DNA of 7,256 nucleotides from an uncultured Paracoccaceae bacterium (GTDB lineage Bacteria > Pseudomonadota > Alphaproteobacteria > Rhodobacterales > Rhodobacteraceae). The notes beneath the pieces were generated by a model. It did no database searches, was not told the DNA's origin, and worked only from the letters and a program-made list of their open reading frames with translations. A program made the position numbers and the translations under genes. Below, in pieces: positions 1 through 6,559 of this stretch. The stretch's first letter is position 1, and every line of letters begins with the position of its first letter. The stretch spans positions 1-7,256 of the forward strand of contig CALHST010000179.1 of NCBI GenBank assembly GCA_938038825.1, read 5' to 3'.

Positions 1-407
1 GCAATACGGGGGTCACGTCCGTATCGTTTGCCCAAATGGCGGCACATCTCGGCAGCGGCATCGCGGTACCCATCATGTGCATGACAATAATGTCGGCGAG
101 ATCCGAATTTTCTTTCGCGCCCCTGGGCATCCACGGCCAGCATGTCCGGGAACCGATCCAGCATCCAGCGTGGCGGCGTAGCGGATGGCGTGCCCAGCAC
201 GATCTTAAGGCCTGCAGAGGCCAGAACATCAATCGCGCGATCTAACCAATCCCAGTCAAAATTGCCGGGGCTGGGTTCGAGCCGTGACCAAGCAAATTCG
301 CCGATACGCACGTATCGAATTCCGGTATCCACCATACGGGCGGCATCACGGGGCCACATCTCTTCTGGCCAGTGTTCTGGATAGTAACAAACACCAAGCT
401 CGGCCAT
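1..407 (-). CDS. GH42 beta-galactosidase, N-terminal part (cut by left edge)
   Basis: The first 135 codons of a glycoside hydrolase family 42 beta-galactosidase, which hydrolyses terminal beta-D-galactosides inside the cell. The frame is open from an ATG at 407 to the window edge. The N-terminus carries the signature of the family's TIM barrel: LGVCYYPEHWPEE (residues 4-16), VRIGEFAWSRLEP (33-45), FDWDWLDRAI (50-59), LGTPSATPP (71-79) and FGSRRHYC (101-108). No signal peptide is visible, which fits a cytoplasmic enzyme. The acid/base Asn-Glu motif and the nucleophile Glu normally come after the point where the sequence ends, so activity cannot be judged; full-length relatives have about 640-690 residues. 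The start codon directly follows the lactonase stop (TAAATG) with no clear Shine-Dalgarno sequence, suggesting translation by re-initiation. Family assignment is confident; whether the substrate is lactose or another beta-galactoside cannot be told. Confidence 0.93.
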   Translation of the reverse strand, partial: MAELGVCYYPEHWPEEMWPRDAARMVDTGIRYVRIGEFAWSRLEPSPGNFDWDWLDRAIDVLASAGLKIVLGTPSATPPRWMLDRFPDMLAVDAQGRERKFGSRRHYCHAHDGYRDAAAEMCRHLGKRYGRDPRI

Positions 408-1271
408 TTACAGGATCACTTTTGGTTCGGCTCGCCCTTGCCCGACATGCGTGGCGACGAAGGTCTTGCCAGTGTCGGGATGGTCGGTCTTGTGCTGCGC
501 GCTTAATCCAACGGCCGCGGACGTCATGTAAAGATCGCGCAAACCCGGTCCGCCCCAAGCCGGGCAGGATGTTTGCGCCGATCCGGTCAAAACAGAGCTG
601 AGGCGTGTGCCTGATGTGTCATAGCAGGACACCCGAAAGCTGGCCCATTCCGCCAGCCACAGATTGCCGGTGTCATCGGTTACGGCCCCATCCGGGTTTA
701 TATTGTCTGTGGTAAGATCAAGGTGCAGATCAGGTTTGCCCATAGGCCAGCCCGTTTCCGGATCTAACGTTTGGCACATGACTTTTTTGGTCAGTGTGTC
801 GGTGTAATAGGCCATTGGTGTTTCAGGGGCAAAACAGATGGCGTTTGGGATCGACACGTTTGAGACCACTTTGCGCAGCTCTCCTTTCCAAAAGCGATAG
901 ATCGCCCCGGCCTTGGGTTCTGCATGTTTGCCCATAGTGCCAATCCAGAAGCCACCCCAACGATCTGCGCGCCCGTCGTTAGACCGGGTTGCGGGATTGT
1001 CGGCTTCTAGCCCATGCACATATGTCGTTTCCCCATTGGACAGATCAAAGGTGGACAGGGCCGTTTCCGACGCGATCAATAATGTCGTGTCATCCATCCA
1101 CCCGGCAGCAGAGATGTTCTCGTCAAACTGCCATTCTTGTGGACCAGTTTCATTGCGCGACATGAGCCGATTGCCCAATATGTCGAACCAGTAAAGCTGA
1201 TTGCGTTCAGGGTGCCAGAGCGGACCTTCGCCCAAAATGCAGATACGATCATCAAAGATTTCGGCTGTCAT
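408..1271 (-). CDS. SMP-30/gluconolactonase-family sugar lactonase (probable galactonolactonase)
   Basis: A 287-residue protein of the SMP-30/gluconolactonase/LRE family, six-bladed beta-propeller lactonases that need a divalent metal. Visible family motifs are LGEGPLW (residues 13-19), RSNDGRADRWGGFWIGTM (96-113), IPNA (141-144), NPDGAVTDDTGNLWLAEW (192-209) and CPAWGGPGLRDLYMTSA (236-252). By comparison with human SMP-30, the metal ligands should be Glu15, Asn143 and Asp194, with Arg96, Asn98 and probably Glu118 lining the substrate pocket; all are present. Length is normal and there is no signal peptide. The ATG overlaps the dgoA stop (ATGA, 1271-1268) and has AAGGA 9 bases upstream. Lying between dgoA and a beta-galactosidase, it most likely opens D-galactono-lactone to D-galactonate. 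The substrate is inferred from context; the family also includes glucono-, xylono- and arabinonolactonases. Confidence 0.9.
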   Translation of the reverse strand: MTAEIFDDRICILGEGPLWHPERNQLYWFDILGNRLMSRNETGPQEWQFDENISAAGWMDDTTLLIASETALSTFDLSNGETTYVHGLEADNPATRSNDGRADRWGGFWIGTMGKHAEPKAGAIYRFWKGELRKVVSNVSIPNAICFAPETPMAYYTDTLTKKVMCQTLDPETGWPMGKPDLHLDLTTDNINPDGAVTDDTGNLWLAEWASFRVSCYDTSGTRLSSVLTGSAQTSCPAWGGPGLRDLYMTSAAVGLSAQHKTDHPDTGKTFVATHVGQGRAEPKVIL

Positions 1272-1873
1272 TGTGTTGCATCCTTATACGCCGCAACGAT
1301 TTTGGCCGCGCGGCTTGCGACATCTTCGGCAGACAAGCCGGGTTGATAAAGGGCAGTGCCAAGGCCAAAGCCGTCTGCGCCCGCTGCAATCCATTCGGCG
1401 AAATTGTCGGCCCCGGCGCCGCCAACGGCATAGACTTGTGTGCCTTTGGGCAGAATGGCACGCATGGCTTTTAATCCGCTGGTGCCCGCCATGGAACCGG
1501 GGAACAGTTTTAAACCATCTGCGCCTGCATCAAGTGCGCTAAATGCTTCTGTCGGTGTGAAAATACCGGGCCAACTTTGCAGGCCAAGCTCTTTCGTGCG
1601 CGCGATGACAAGGGGTTTCGTATCGGGGGACACGATGACCTCGCCACCCGCGGCGGCAACAGCGTTTACATCCGCAACTGTCAGGACGGTGCCAGCCCCC
1701 ACGGTTGCTGCGTCACCAAGCGCGGCTTTCATGGCGGATATGCTTTGCAATGGATCCGGAGAGTTCAGCGGGACTTCAATAGTTGTGATGCCGGCATCTA
1801 GCAGGGCCTGCCCAATGGCAGGCGCTTCGCTGGGGGTCACGCCGCGCAAGATGGCAATCAGGGGCAGTGTCAT
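1268..1873 (-). CDS. dgoA: 2-dehydro-3-deoxy-6-phosphogalactonate aldolase
   Basis: A 201-residue class I aldolase of the KDPG/KDPGal family. It splits 2-dehydro-3-deoxy-6-phosphogalactonate into pyruvate and D-glyceraldehyde 3-phosphate, the last step of the De Ley-Doudoroff pathway. It begins with LPLIAILRGVTPSEA (residues 3-17), very like E. coli DgoA. Further motifs are IEVPLNSP (32-39, catalytic Glu33), VGAGTVL (58-64), FTPTEAFSALDAGADGLKLFP (105-125, Schiff-base Lys122) and YAVGGAGADNFAEWIAAGADGFGLGTALY (148-176). The PLNSP motif favours a galactonate-type over a gluconate-type aldolase, as does the neighbouring dgoK. Length is normal. The ATG at 1873 is supported by AGGAGG 9 bases upstream, the strongest ribosome binding site in the window. 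The stop overlaps the lactonase start by 4 bases. All catalytic residues expected for the family are present. Confidence 0.95.
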   Translation of the reverse strand: MTLPLIAILRGVTPSEAPAIGQALLDAGITTIEVPLNSPDPLQSISAMKAALGDAATVGAGTVLTVADVNAVAAAGGEVIVSPDTKPLVIARTKELGLQSWPGIFTPTEAFSALDAGADGLKLFPGSMAGTSGLKAMRAILPKGTQVYAVGGAGADNFAEWIAAGADGFGLGTALYQPGLSAEDVASRAAKIVAAYKDATQ

Positions 1874-1933
1874 GAGGGTCGTCCTCCTGAAAAGGGCTCG
1901 AAAGAAGCATGTGAAACAGTCGCTCGCGGCATG
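1874..1933 (-). promoter_or_regulatory. dgoK-dgoA spacer with strong ribosome binding site
   Basis: This 60-base spacer is the only real gap between genes in the window. A full AGGAGG occupies 1888-1883, 9 bases before the dgoA ATG. The sequence GAGG-ACGAC-CCTC (1886-1874) can form a 4-bp stem that pairs part of this site with the bases just before the start codon. No sigma-70-like promoter or terminator was recognised. The spacer suggests that dgoA is translated independently, whereas the other junctions look coupled; this is inference. Confidence 0.6.
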
Positions 1934-2836
1934 TCAGGCCGTTTCCAGACTGCGTTGGGCGGCGCACAGCCCGGCAAGGGTCATGGCATCCACAGGAGCG
2001 TGAGTTGCGGCCAGGCCAAGCTCTGCCAATGCGGCGACATAGGTATGGGCAAGGCCCGAAGCGCCGATAACCGCGACTTGCTGGCCCAACCAATAAGGGC
2101 GCGCTGCAGCAAGTTCCGCACCAATCAACAGTCCAGACAGTTGCGCCCGCGTTGTGGCGTTGTCTGTTCCGTTTAGCAAATCCGAAGCCCGCAAGCGGAA
2201 CAGCCGCGCAGCAAGCGTTTCGGGTTTGGACATGGCGTCATTCATCGCGTCTGAAAAGGCCGTATCATCCCATGTTTCAGTTTGTGTGGAATGTCTGAGA
2301 ACAGATTGCTTGGACAGAAGCCCAAACATCTCACCTGTCATAAAGGTCTGAAAGCTGACCACTTCCCCGGCACTTATATGGGCCCATTTCGAATGGGTGC
2401 CGGGCAGACAGATCACACCGTCCCATCCGTCGTTCAAACTTAGAAAGCCTGCGATCTGCGTTTCTTCGCCACGCATCACATCTGGCGGGGTGGCTTGACT
2501 GATTCCGGGCAAGACATGCACGGCAATACGGGGATCGGTTGTTTGCGCACGCACCATCGACAAACCGGCAGCCGGGCAGGGGGTTTTTGCGTAAGGGGCT
2601 TCGACCCAGCCTTGGCGAGCGCCCAACATACCGCAGCAAATGACAGATGTTGTGCGCCGCGTGTCCAGCCAGGAATCGATCACACCCAACAAAGCCGGTT
2701 CGAACTGGTTCGGAGACAAATAATTCATCCCGCGATCGGACTGCACTTGATCGACGGCCACACGCCCTTGCATGGCCCAAGCCCGCATGTGGGTGGTGCC
2801 CCAATCTACTGCTATCCAATCCGCTGTCGTCATCAT
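1934..2836 (-). CDS. dgoK: 2-dehydro-3-deoxygalactonokinase
   Basis: A 300-residue sugar-acid kinase of the DgoK family. It uses ATP to phosphorylate 2-dehydro-3-deoxy-D-galactonate at O6, giving the substrate of the adjacent DgoA aldolase. Family motifs in order: the phosphate-binding DWGTTHMRAW (residues 11-20), CGMLGARQGWVEAPY (68-82), DVMRGEETQIAG (119-130), LPGTHSKWA (144-152), FMTGEMF (165-171) and SGLLIGAEL (234-242). Length is normal for the family (about 290-310). The preceding SDR gene ends with TAA directly against the first ATG (2836). A second in-frame ATG at 2833 sits 6 bases from AGGA (2843-2840), better than the 3 bases of the first, so the true start may be one codon downstream. 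The 60-base gap to dgoA, with its own ribosome binding site, separates it from the next gene. Assignment is confident. Confidence 0.95.
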   Translation of the reverse strand: MMTTADWIAVDWGTTHMRAWAMQGRVAVDQVQSDRGMNYLSPNQFEPALLGVIDSWLDTRRTTSVICCGMLGARQGWVEAPYAKTPCPAAGLSMVRAQTTDPRIAVHVLPGISQATPPDVMRGEETQIAGFLSLNDGWDGVICLPGTHSKWAHISAGEVVSFQTFMTGEMFGLLSKQSVLRHSTQTETWDDTAFSDAMNDAMSKPETLAARLFRLRASDLLNGTDNATTRAQLSGLLIGAELAAARPYWLGQQVAVIGASGLAHTYVAALAELGLAATHAPVDAMTLAGLCAAQRSLETA

Positions 2837-3601
2837 TTATCCTGTAAACACGACGCCGCCATCGACAACCATGCATTGCGCCGTCATCGCAGCGGAACTT
2901 TGCGACGCCAAAAACAGGCAGGGTTGAACAACGTCTTCAGGCTTCAAATGCTGTTTGAGGCACTGCCGTTCCAGATGATCTTCCAGATCTTTTGGCGTGG
3001 CCCACATATCCAGTTGCTTTTGCGTCAGAACCCAGCCAGGGGCGATGGCATTGACCCGGATGTTGTCTGGCCCCAACTCTCGCGCATGCGACCGTGTCAT
3101 CCCGGTGATGCCGGCATTGGCCGCAGTATAGGCGGACAATCCCCCAAGTCCCATCATATAGCTGATGGACGAGAAATTGATGATGGAACCACGCCCGGCG
3201 TCTCGCATCATTGGGGCAACCGCCTGAGTGGCAAAGTAATAGGCCTTAAGGTTGATCGCCTGCATCCAATCCCAATCGTCCGGGCTCAACTCCTCAAGGG
3301 TATGGCGTTTGTCATTGGCGGCATTCGAGATCAGCGTTGTGATTGGGCCATGGGCTTCGGCGGCAGCGTCAATAGAGCCTTTCAAGCGGTCCATATCCGT
3401 GATGTCGCCTTGCAAAAACAATGGGCGGCGGCCATGCTTTGCCTCCATCGCATCACAAAATGCAGTTGCATCCGAACGGCCGATAAAAGCCACTTTTGCA
3501 CCCTGCGCCAAAAAACCATCTGTCAACGCAGCGCCAATGCCTGAACCACCCCCGGTGATATAAACGCTGCTGTCTTTCAGATCTGCATAATGCGCATTCA
3601 T
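2837..3601 (-). CDS. SDR-family oxidoreductase, probable sugar 1-dehydrogenase with altered YxxxK motif
   Basis: A 254-residue classical short-chain dehydrogenase, related to bacterial sugar 1-dehydrogenases that oxidise aldoses to lactones. Visible are the nucleotide-binding TGGGSGIG (residues 16-23), SNAAND (92-97, the NNAG-type motif), the active-site Asn117, Ser145 and Tyr158, RVNAIAPGW (182-190) and a normal C-terminus. The lysine expected four residues after the catalytic Tyr is Asn162 (codon AAT at 3118-3116), which is highly unusual; no other lysine is nearby. The second strand ends in FIGRS (39-43), with Gly-Arg where NAD-specific members usually have Asp, so NADP may be preferred (inference). 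The ATG overlaps the alpha-galactosidase stop (ATGA), with AAGGGG 7 bases upstream. From context it would be the galactose 1-dehydrogenase of the De Ley-Doudoroff pathway. The family is certain, the substrate inferred, and catalytic competence open. Confidence 0.88.
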   Translation of the reverse strand: MNAHYADLKDSSVYITGGGSGIGAALTDGFLAQGAKVAFIGRSDATAFCDAMEAKHGRRPLFLQGDITDMDRLKGSIDAAAEAHGPITTLISNAANDKRHTLEELSPDDWDWMQAINLKAYYFATQAVAPMMRDAGRGSIINFSSISYMMGLGGLSAYTAANAGITGMTRSHARELGPDNIRVNAIAPGWVLTQKQLDMWATPKDLEDHLERQCLKQHLKPEDVVQPCLFLASQSSAAMTAQCMVVDGGVVFTG

Positions 3602-5691
3602 AGCCTTTCCCCTTCAATCACCCACATGGTCTCTGGGAAAGACCATGGTAATGTCAGCCCTCGGTTCATCAAATATGCGCCGGACACGTCGATGGTTTCT
3701 TCCTTTAGAACAGGCTGTCCACGCGACAAGTTCGGCGCAGAAATCCGATTCATCAACGTAATGCGGTACAGTGCTTTTGCATCTAGTCGGGTCAGTCCCA
3801 AGGGGCGGGGGGCGATCTGGGTCGAAGTATCGGCCTTACCCGCAAAGACAACGAACTTTTGCCCGTCTTCTGACAATTGCTGTTCTGCGATTACGGCGGG
3901 GTCTGCACTATCAAGGCGCAAGATGTCCGCACGGCTCATCCAGTCGCGATTGTGTTTCCACCAGCCCGTAATTTCGCGCAGTACGCGTTCTTCTTCCTGT
4001 GTCAGCTCGCGCGGGTCCATTTCGAACCCCATATGACGTTGCGCGGCGACCCATGCCCGGAAAGAGATATCAAGATTGCGCCCGGATGTATGGCAATGAC
4101 GCGGACCAACGTGAGAGCCCGTCACAACCATCGGCAAGAACAGCGCAGCGTTGTGCTGAATACGCAGCCGTTCCAGCGCGTCGTTGCTGTCGGACAGCCA
4201 GACCCGTTGCGTGCGTTTCATGATGCCAAAGTCGATGCGCCCACCGCCCGATGCGCAGCTTTCGATTTCGACTGCGGGGAAATCTACACGCAGGCGATCA
4301 ATCAGCGCGTAGGAACCGCGGGTTTGGTTTGCATCCGGCATCGGCAGGACGCGATTATGGTCCCATTTGATGTAATCAATCGGATATTTGGACAGGATCG
4401 CTGCCATGCGGTCATAGATGAAGTCGCGTACTTCCGGCAGCGCCATATTCAACGCTTTTTGCTGGCGACCCAGAGTTTGATCTTCGGACCCCAAAGCCCA
4501 ATCGGGATGGGCGCGGTGGATATTGCTGTCCGGGTTGATCATCTCGGGTTCGAACCAGATGCCAAAAGACATATCCAGCGCATGTACGTGATCAATCAGC
4601 GGCCCCAAGCCTTCGGGGTATTTGCGCGGATCAACTTCCCAATCGGACAGCGAGGTCGTGTCATCGTCACGTTGACCGAACCACCCATCATCCAGCACAA
4701 ATCGCTCTGCCCCCAGATCAGCGGCCCGGGTTGCGATGTCTTTCAGGATGTCGAGCTTGTGGTCGAAATAGACCGCTTCCCAGCAGTTGTAATGCACGGG
4801 GCGGGGGCGATCATTGGCCGGGGTCAGAATGCGATCCCGAAGGTGGCGTTGAAACGACACCGCGCAGCCATTCAAGCCGTCGTCAGAATACGTGATATAC
4901 AGAGGTGCCGTTTCAAACCGGGTCGAAGGCTCTACCTCCATCCGCGACGCATGGCCGAACTGGATTTGGCGGCGGCCATCGGGCAGTTCTTCGGCGATCA
5001 TCTTGTGACCTCCGGACCAGCCATAATGGAAGGCATAGGCCTGCCCTTGGGTATTTGTGGCTCCGCGGCAGGGCACCAGCAGGCCCGGGAAGTGTTCATG
5101 GCCCGTGCGCCCGGTGCGGTTTTCGCGGTAACGCATCCCGGCCGTCCACGGCGTTTTCGCAAGCTGAAACTCTCCGCACCAGCGGCCCGTCAGGTCAATC
5201 ATTTCGTCCGACAGTTGTGGGGCCGGGATGACAGGCGCCGAAAGCCAGTGCAGATGCACGGGGCGGTCTGCTTCCAAAGTTGCAGAGGTGGTAATGATGC
5301 GGCTGTGGCGATCCGTTTCAAACCGGGCCTTGTAGTGCAACATGGCGTCTTGGTCTGTGTAATACAGCGTCAGGCTGGTCTCATCCTGTTCTGCCCCATC
5401 GAAACAAAACTTGGGCAACAACGGCGTGCCGTCCGTATCGCGCAGGATCAAACCGGGTTGTCCGGGGAAGGTGCGGATCGCTTCCGGGCAAATTGACAGA
5501 TCTGGATTTTCGTCCAGCATCCCGCCTGTTACGTCCAAGATTGAAGCCTCTGCCAAAGTTGGCAGATCCTCATCCGCTGGAAGCGGGGCGCCCCAATACA
5601 CAACTTCGGGCAAACGTGCGCGGCGCGTCGCCAGCACAAGAGTCTGCCGTCCATCGTCCAGGCGCCAGGCCTGAAACGTGTCATCGATCAT
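3598..5691 (-). CDS. GH36 alpha-galactosidase, cytoplasmic
   Basis: A 697-residue glycoside hydrolase family 36 alpha-galactosidase (retaining), which releases galactose from melibiose/raffinose-type sugars. Layout by homology: an N-terminal beta-sandwich domain (about 1-290), a (beta/alpha)8 catalytic barrel (about 300-590) and a small C-terminal beta domain (about 600-697). Catalytic landmarks are NCWEAVYFD (302-310), LDDGWFGQRDDD (333-344), FGIWFEPEMINPDS (376-389), YIKWDHNR (440-447, nucleophile Asp444), ESCASGGGRIDFG (477-489) and LSDSND (499-504). The acid/base in LSDSND is probably Asp501, by spacing compared with Geobacillus AgaA from memory. Length and motifs are those of an intact enzyme. 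No signal peptide is present, so the substrate must be imported, consistent with the two permease genes just upstream (16-base gap). A weak CCGGA lies 8 bases before the ATG. The stop overlaps the SDR start. GH36 also contains galactosaminidases, but context favours alpha-galactosidase. Confidence 0.95.
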   Translation of the reverse strand: MIDDTFQAWRLDDGRQTLVLATRRARLPEVVYWGAPLPADEDLPTLAEASILDVTGGMLDENPDLSICPEAIRTFPGQPGLILRDTDGTPLLPKFCFDGAEQDETSLTLYYTDQDAMLHYKARFETDRHSRIITTSATLEADRPVHLHWLSAPVIPAPQLSDEMIDLTGRWCGEFQLAKTPWTAGMRYRENRTGRTGHEHFPGLLVPCRGATNTQGQAYAFHYGWSGGHKMIAEELPDGRRQIQFGHASRMEVEPSTRFETAPLYITYSDDGLNGCAVSFQRHLRDRILTPANDRPRPVHYNCWEAVYFDHKLDILKDIATRAADLGAERFVLDDGWFGQRDDDTTSLSDWEVDPRKYPEGLGPLIDHVHALDMSFGIWFEPEMINPDSNIHRAHPDWALGSEDQTLGRQQKALNMALPEVRDFIYDRMAAILSKYPIDYIKWDHNRVLPMPDANQTRGSYALIDRLRVDFPAVEIESCASGGGRIDFGIMKRTQRVWLSDSNDALERLRIQHNAALFLPMVVTGSHVGPRHCHTSGRNLDISFRAWVAAQRHMGFEMDPRELTQEEERVLREITGWWKHNRDWMSRADILRLDSADPAVIAEQQLSEDGQKFVVFAGKADTSTQIAPRPLGLTRLDAKALYRITLMNRISAPNLSRGQPVLKEETIDVSGAYLMNRGLTLPWSFPETMWVIEGERL
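3609..3614 (-). promoter_or_regulatory. Ribosome binding site of the SDR gene
   Basis: AAGGGG on the minus strand, 7 bases before the SDR ATG at 3601 and inside the last codons of the alpha-galactosidase. It supports this start over later in-frame candidates. It also shows that the ATGA overlap comes with its own ribosome binding site rather than relying on re-initiation alone. Confidence 0.6.
3625..3647 (-). repeat. 8-bp inverted repeat just before the SDR start
   Basis: CATGGTCT (3625-3632) and its exact complement AGACCATG (3640-3647) enclose a 7-base loop. The structure lies within the last codons of the alpha-galactosidase (residues 682-690), 23 bases before the SDR ATG. No run of T follows in the direction of transcription, so it is not a standard intrinsic terminator. 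It could form an mRNA hairpin near the downstream start or be chance; it overlaps codons that appear to be under protein constraint. Confidence 0.4.
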
Positions 5692-5707
5692 AAATGTAGT
5701 CCGGTCG

Positions 5708-6556
5708 TTACTTCACAGCACCCAAAGTCAGGCCTGCGATAAAGTGTTTCTGCATTGCGAAGAACATCACCACCGGCGGCAAAGCGGCCACGATGGAGCC
5801 GGCACTCATCAAGTGATAAGCGGCCCGGTACTGCGCGTTGAAAGAGGTGATCCCGGCTGTCACAGGTTGTGTTTCCACCCCTTGCGTCAGAACGATCGCC
5901 CAGAAAAAGTCGTTCCAGATGAACGTGAAGATCAGCACAGCCATAGCCGCAAGTGCAGGCTTCATCAGTGGCAGAACGACATACCAGAAGATCTTCCATT
6001 CCGCGATTCCTTCAACCCGTGCTGCCTCGATAAGCTCAAAGGGTAACGCGCGGATGAAGTTGCGCATGAACAGGGTACAAAACCCGGTTTGGAACGCGAT
6101 GTGGAACAGAACCAATCCCGGAATTGTGTTGTACAATCCCATGTCCAGCGTCAGGTCGCGAACCGGTACCATCAGGATCTGGAAGGGCACAAAGTTGCCT
6201 GCCACGAACATGAAGAACACCCACAAGTTCGCTTTGAACTTATAGACCCCCAGTGCAAAGCCGGTCATGGATGACAAGATCACGCATCCGATGACGGTTG
6301 GAACAGTGATCATCAAGGAGTTCAACATGTAGCGGGGCATGTCGGATTCAAAGAACACCCGCCCATAGTTGGTGAACCCTTCGAAAGAAGACGGGATCCC
6401 CCAATAGTTGCCAGTGGTGAAATCGGCACCAGGTTTGACCGAAAAGATAGCAATCGCGATCAAAGGCAGAAGCCAGAAAAACAACGAGACCGGCAACAGC
6501 GCTTTGTAGGCGGTTTGGATCTGCGGAGAGGATTTTTCAATCGGTGTAGGAAACAT
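5708..6556 (-). CDS. Sugar ABC transporter permease, MalG type (CUT1)
   Basis: A 282-residue inner-membrane permease of the binding-protein-dependent carbohydrate uptake family (MalG/AraQ-like). Six hydrophobic segments can be seen, at roughly residues 20-40, 79-101, 110-131, 143-165, 196-222 and 252-270. The cytoplasmic EAA loop that docks to the ATPase is at about 174-200 (EAARVEG at 177-183, then the VVLPLMKPAL stretch). A periplasmic stretch containing YWGIPSSFEGFTNYGRVF (51-68) is typical of MalG-like proteins. The start lies 3 bases after the stop of the MalF-like partner, as usual for such pairs. Followed closely by an alpha-galactosidase, the transporter most likely imports galactosides such as melibiose or raffinose, comparable to the rhizobial Agp system; this specificity is inferred from context. 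Neither the binding protein nor the ATPase is in the window. Confidence 0.94.
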   Translation of the reverse strand: MFPTPIEKSSPQIQTAYKALLPVSLFFWLLPLIAIAIFSVKPGADFTTGNYWGIPSSFEGFTNYGRVFFESDMPRYMLNSLMITVPTVIGCVILSSMTGFALGVYKFKANLWVFFMFVAGNFVPFQILMVPVRDLTLDMGLYNTIPGLVLFHIAFQTGFCTLFMRNFIRALPFELIEAARVEGIAEWKIFWYVVLPLMKPALAAMAVLIFTFIWNDFFWAIVLTQGVETQPVTAGITSFNAQYRAAYHLMSAGSIVAALPPVVMFFAMQKHFIAGLTLGAVK

Positions 6557-6559
6557 CGC

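Noticed and set aside
205..225. Short GC-rich palindrome (GGCCT-GCAG-AGGCC) in the GH42 gene
   Set aside because: A 5-bp stem inside coding sequence, far from any gene boundary, is expected by chance at this base composition.
36..601. Overlapping plus-strand open frames near the left edge
   Set aside because: They are antisense to the GH42 N-terminus and the lactonase C-terminus, both of which are supported by strong family motifs on the minus strand.
2495..3544. A 349-codon open frame on the plus strand across dgoK and the SDR gene
   Set aside because: It is antisense to two well-supported genes and spans their junction. The composition is rich in Arg, His, Cys and Gln with no domain, as expected for a shadow frame.
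4908..5460. Recurring CCCGGTTTGA on the minus strand within the alpha-galactosidase
   Set aside because: Three copies occur without regular spacing. Two simply encode the same local residues (Arg-Phe-Glu-Thr) and the third reads in another codon context; chance plus codon choice explains it.
3877..5496. A 539-codon open frame on the plus strand opposite the alpha-galactosidase
   Set aside because: It lies wholly antisense to a gene with clear GH36 motifs. Its translation shows no recognisable domain and has the composition of a codon-bias shadow; no plausible start signal was seen.
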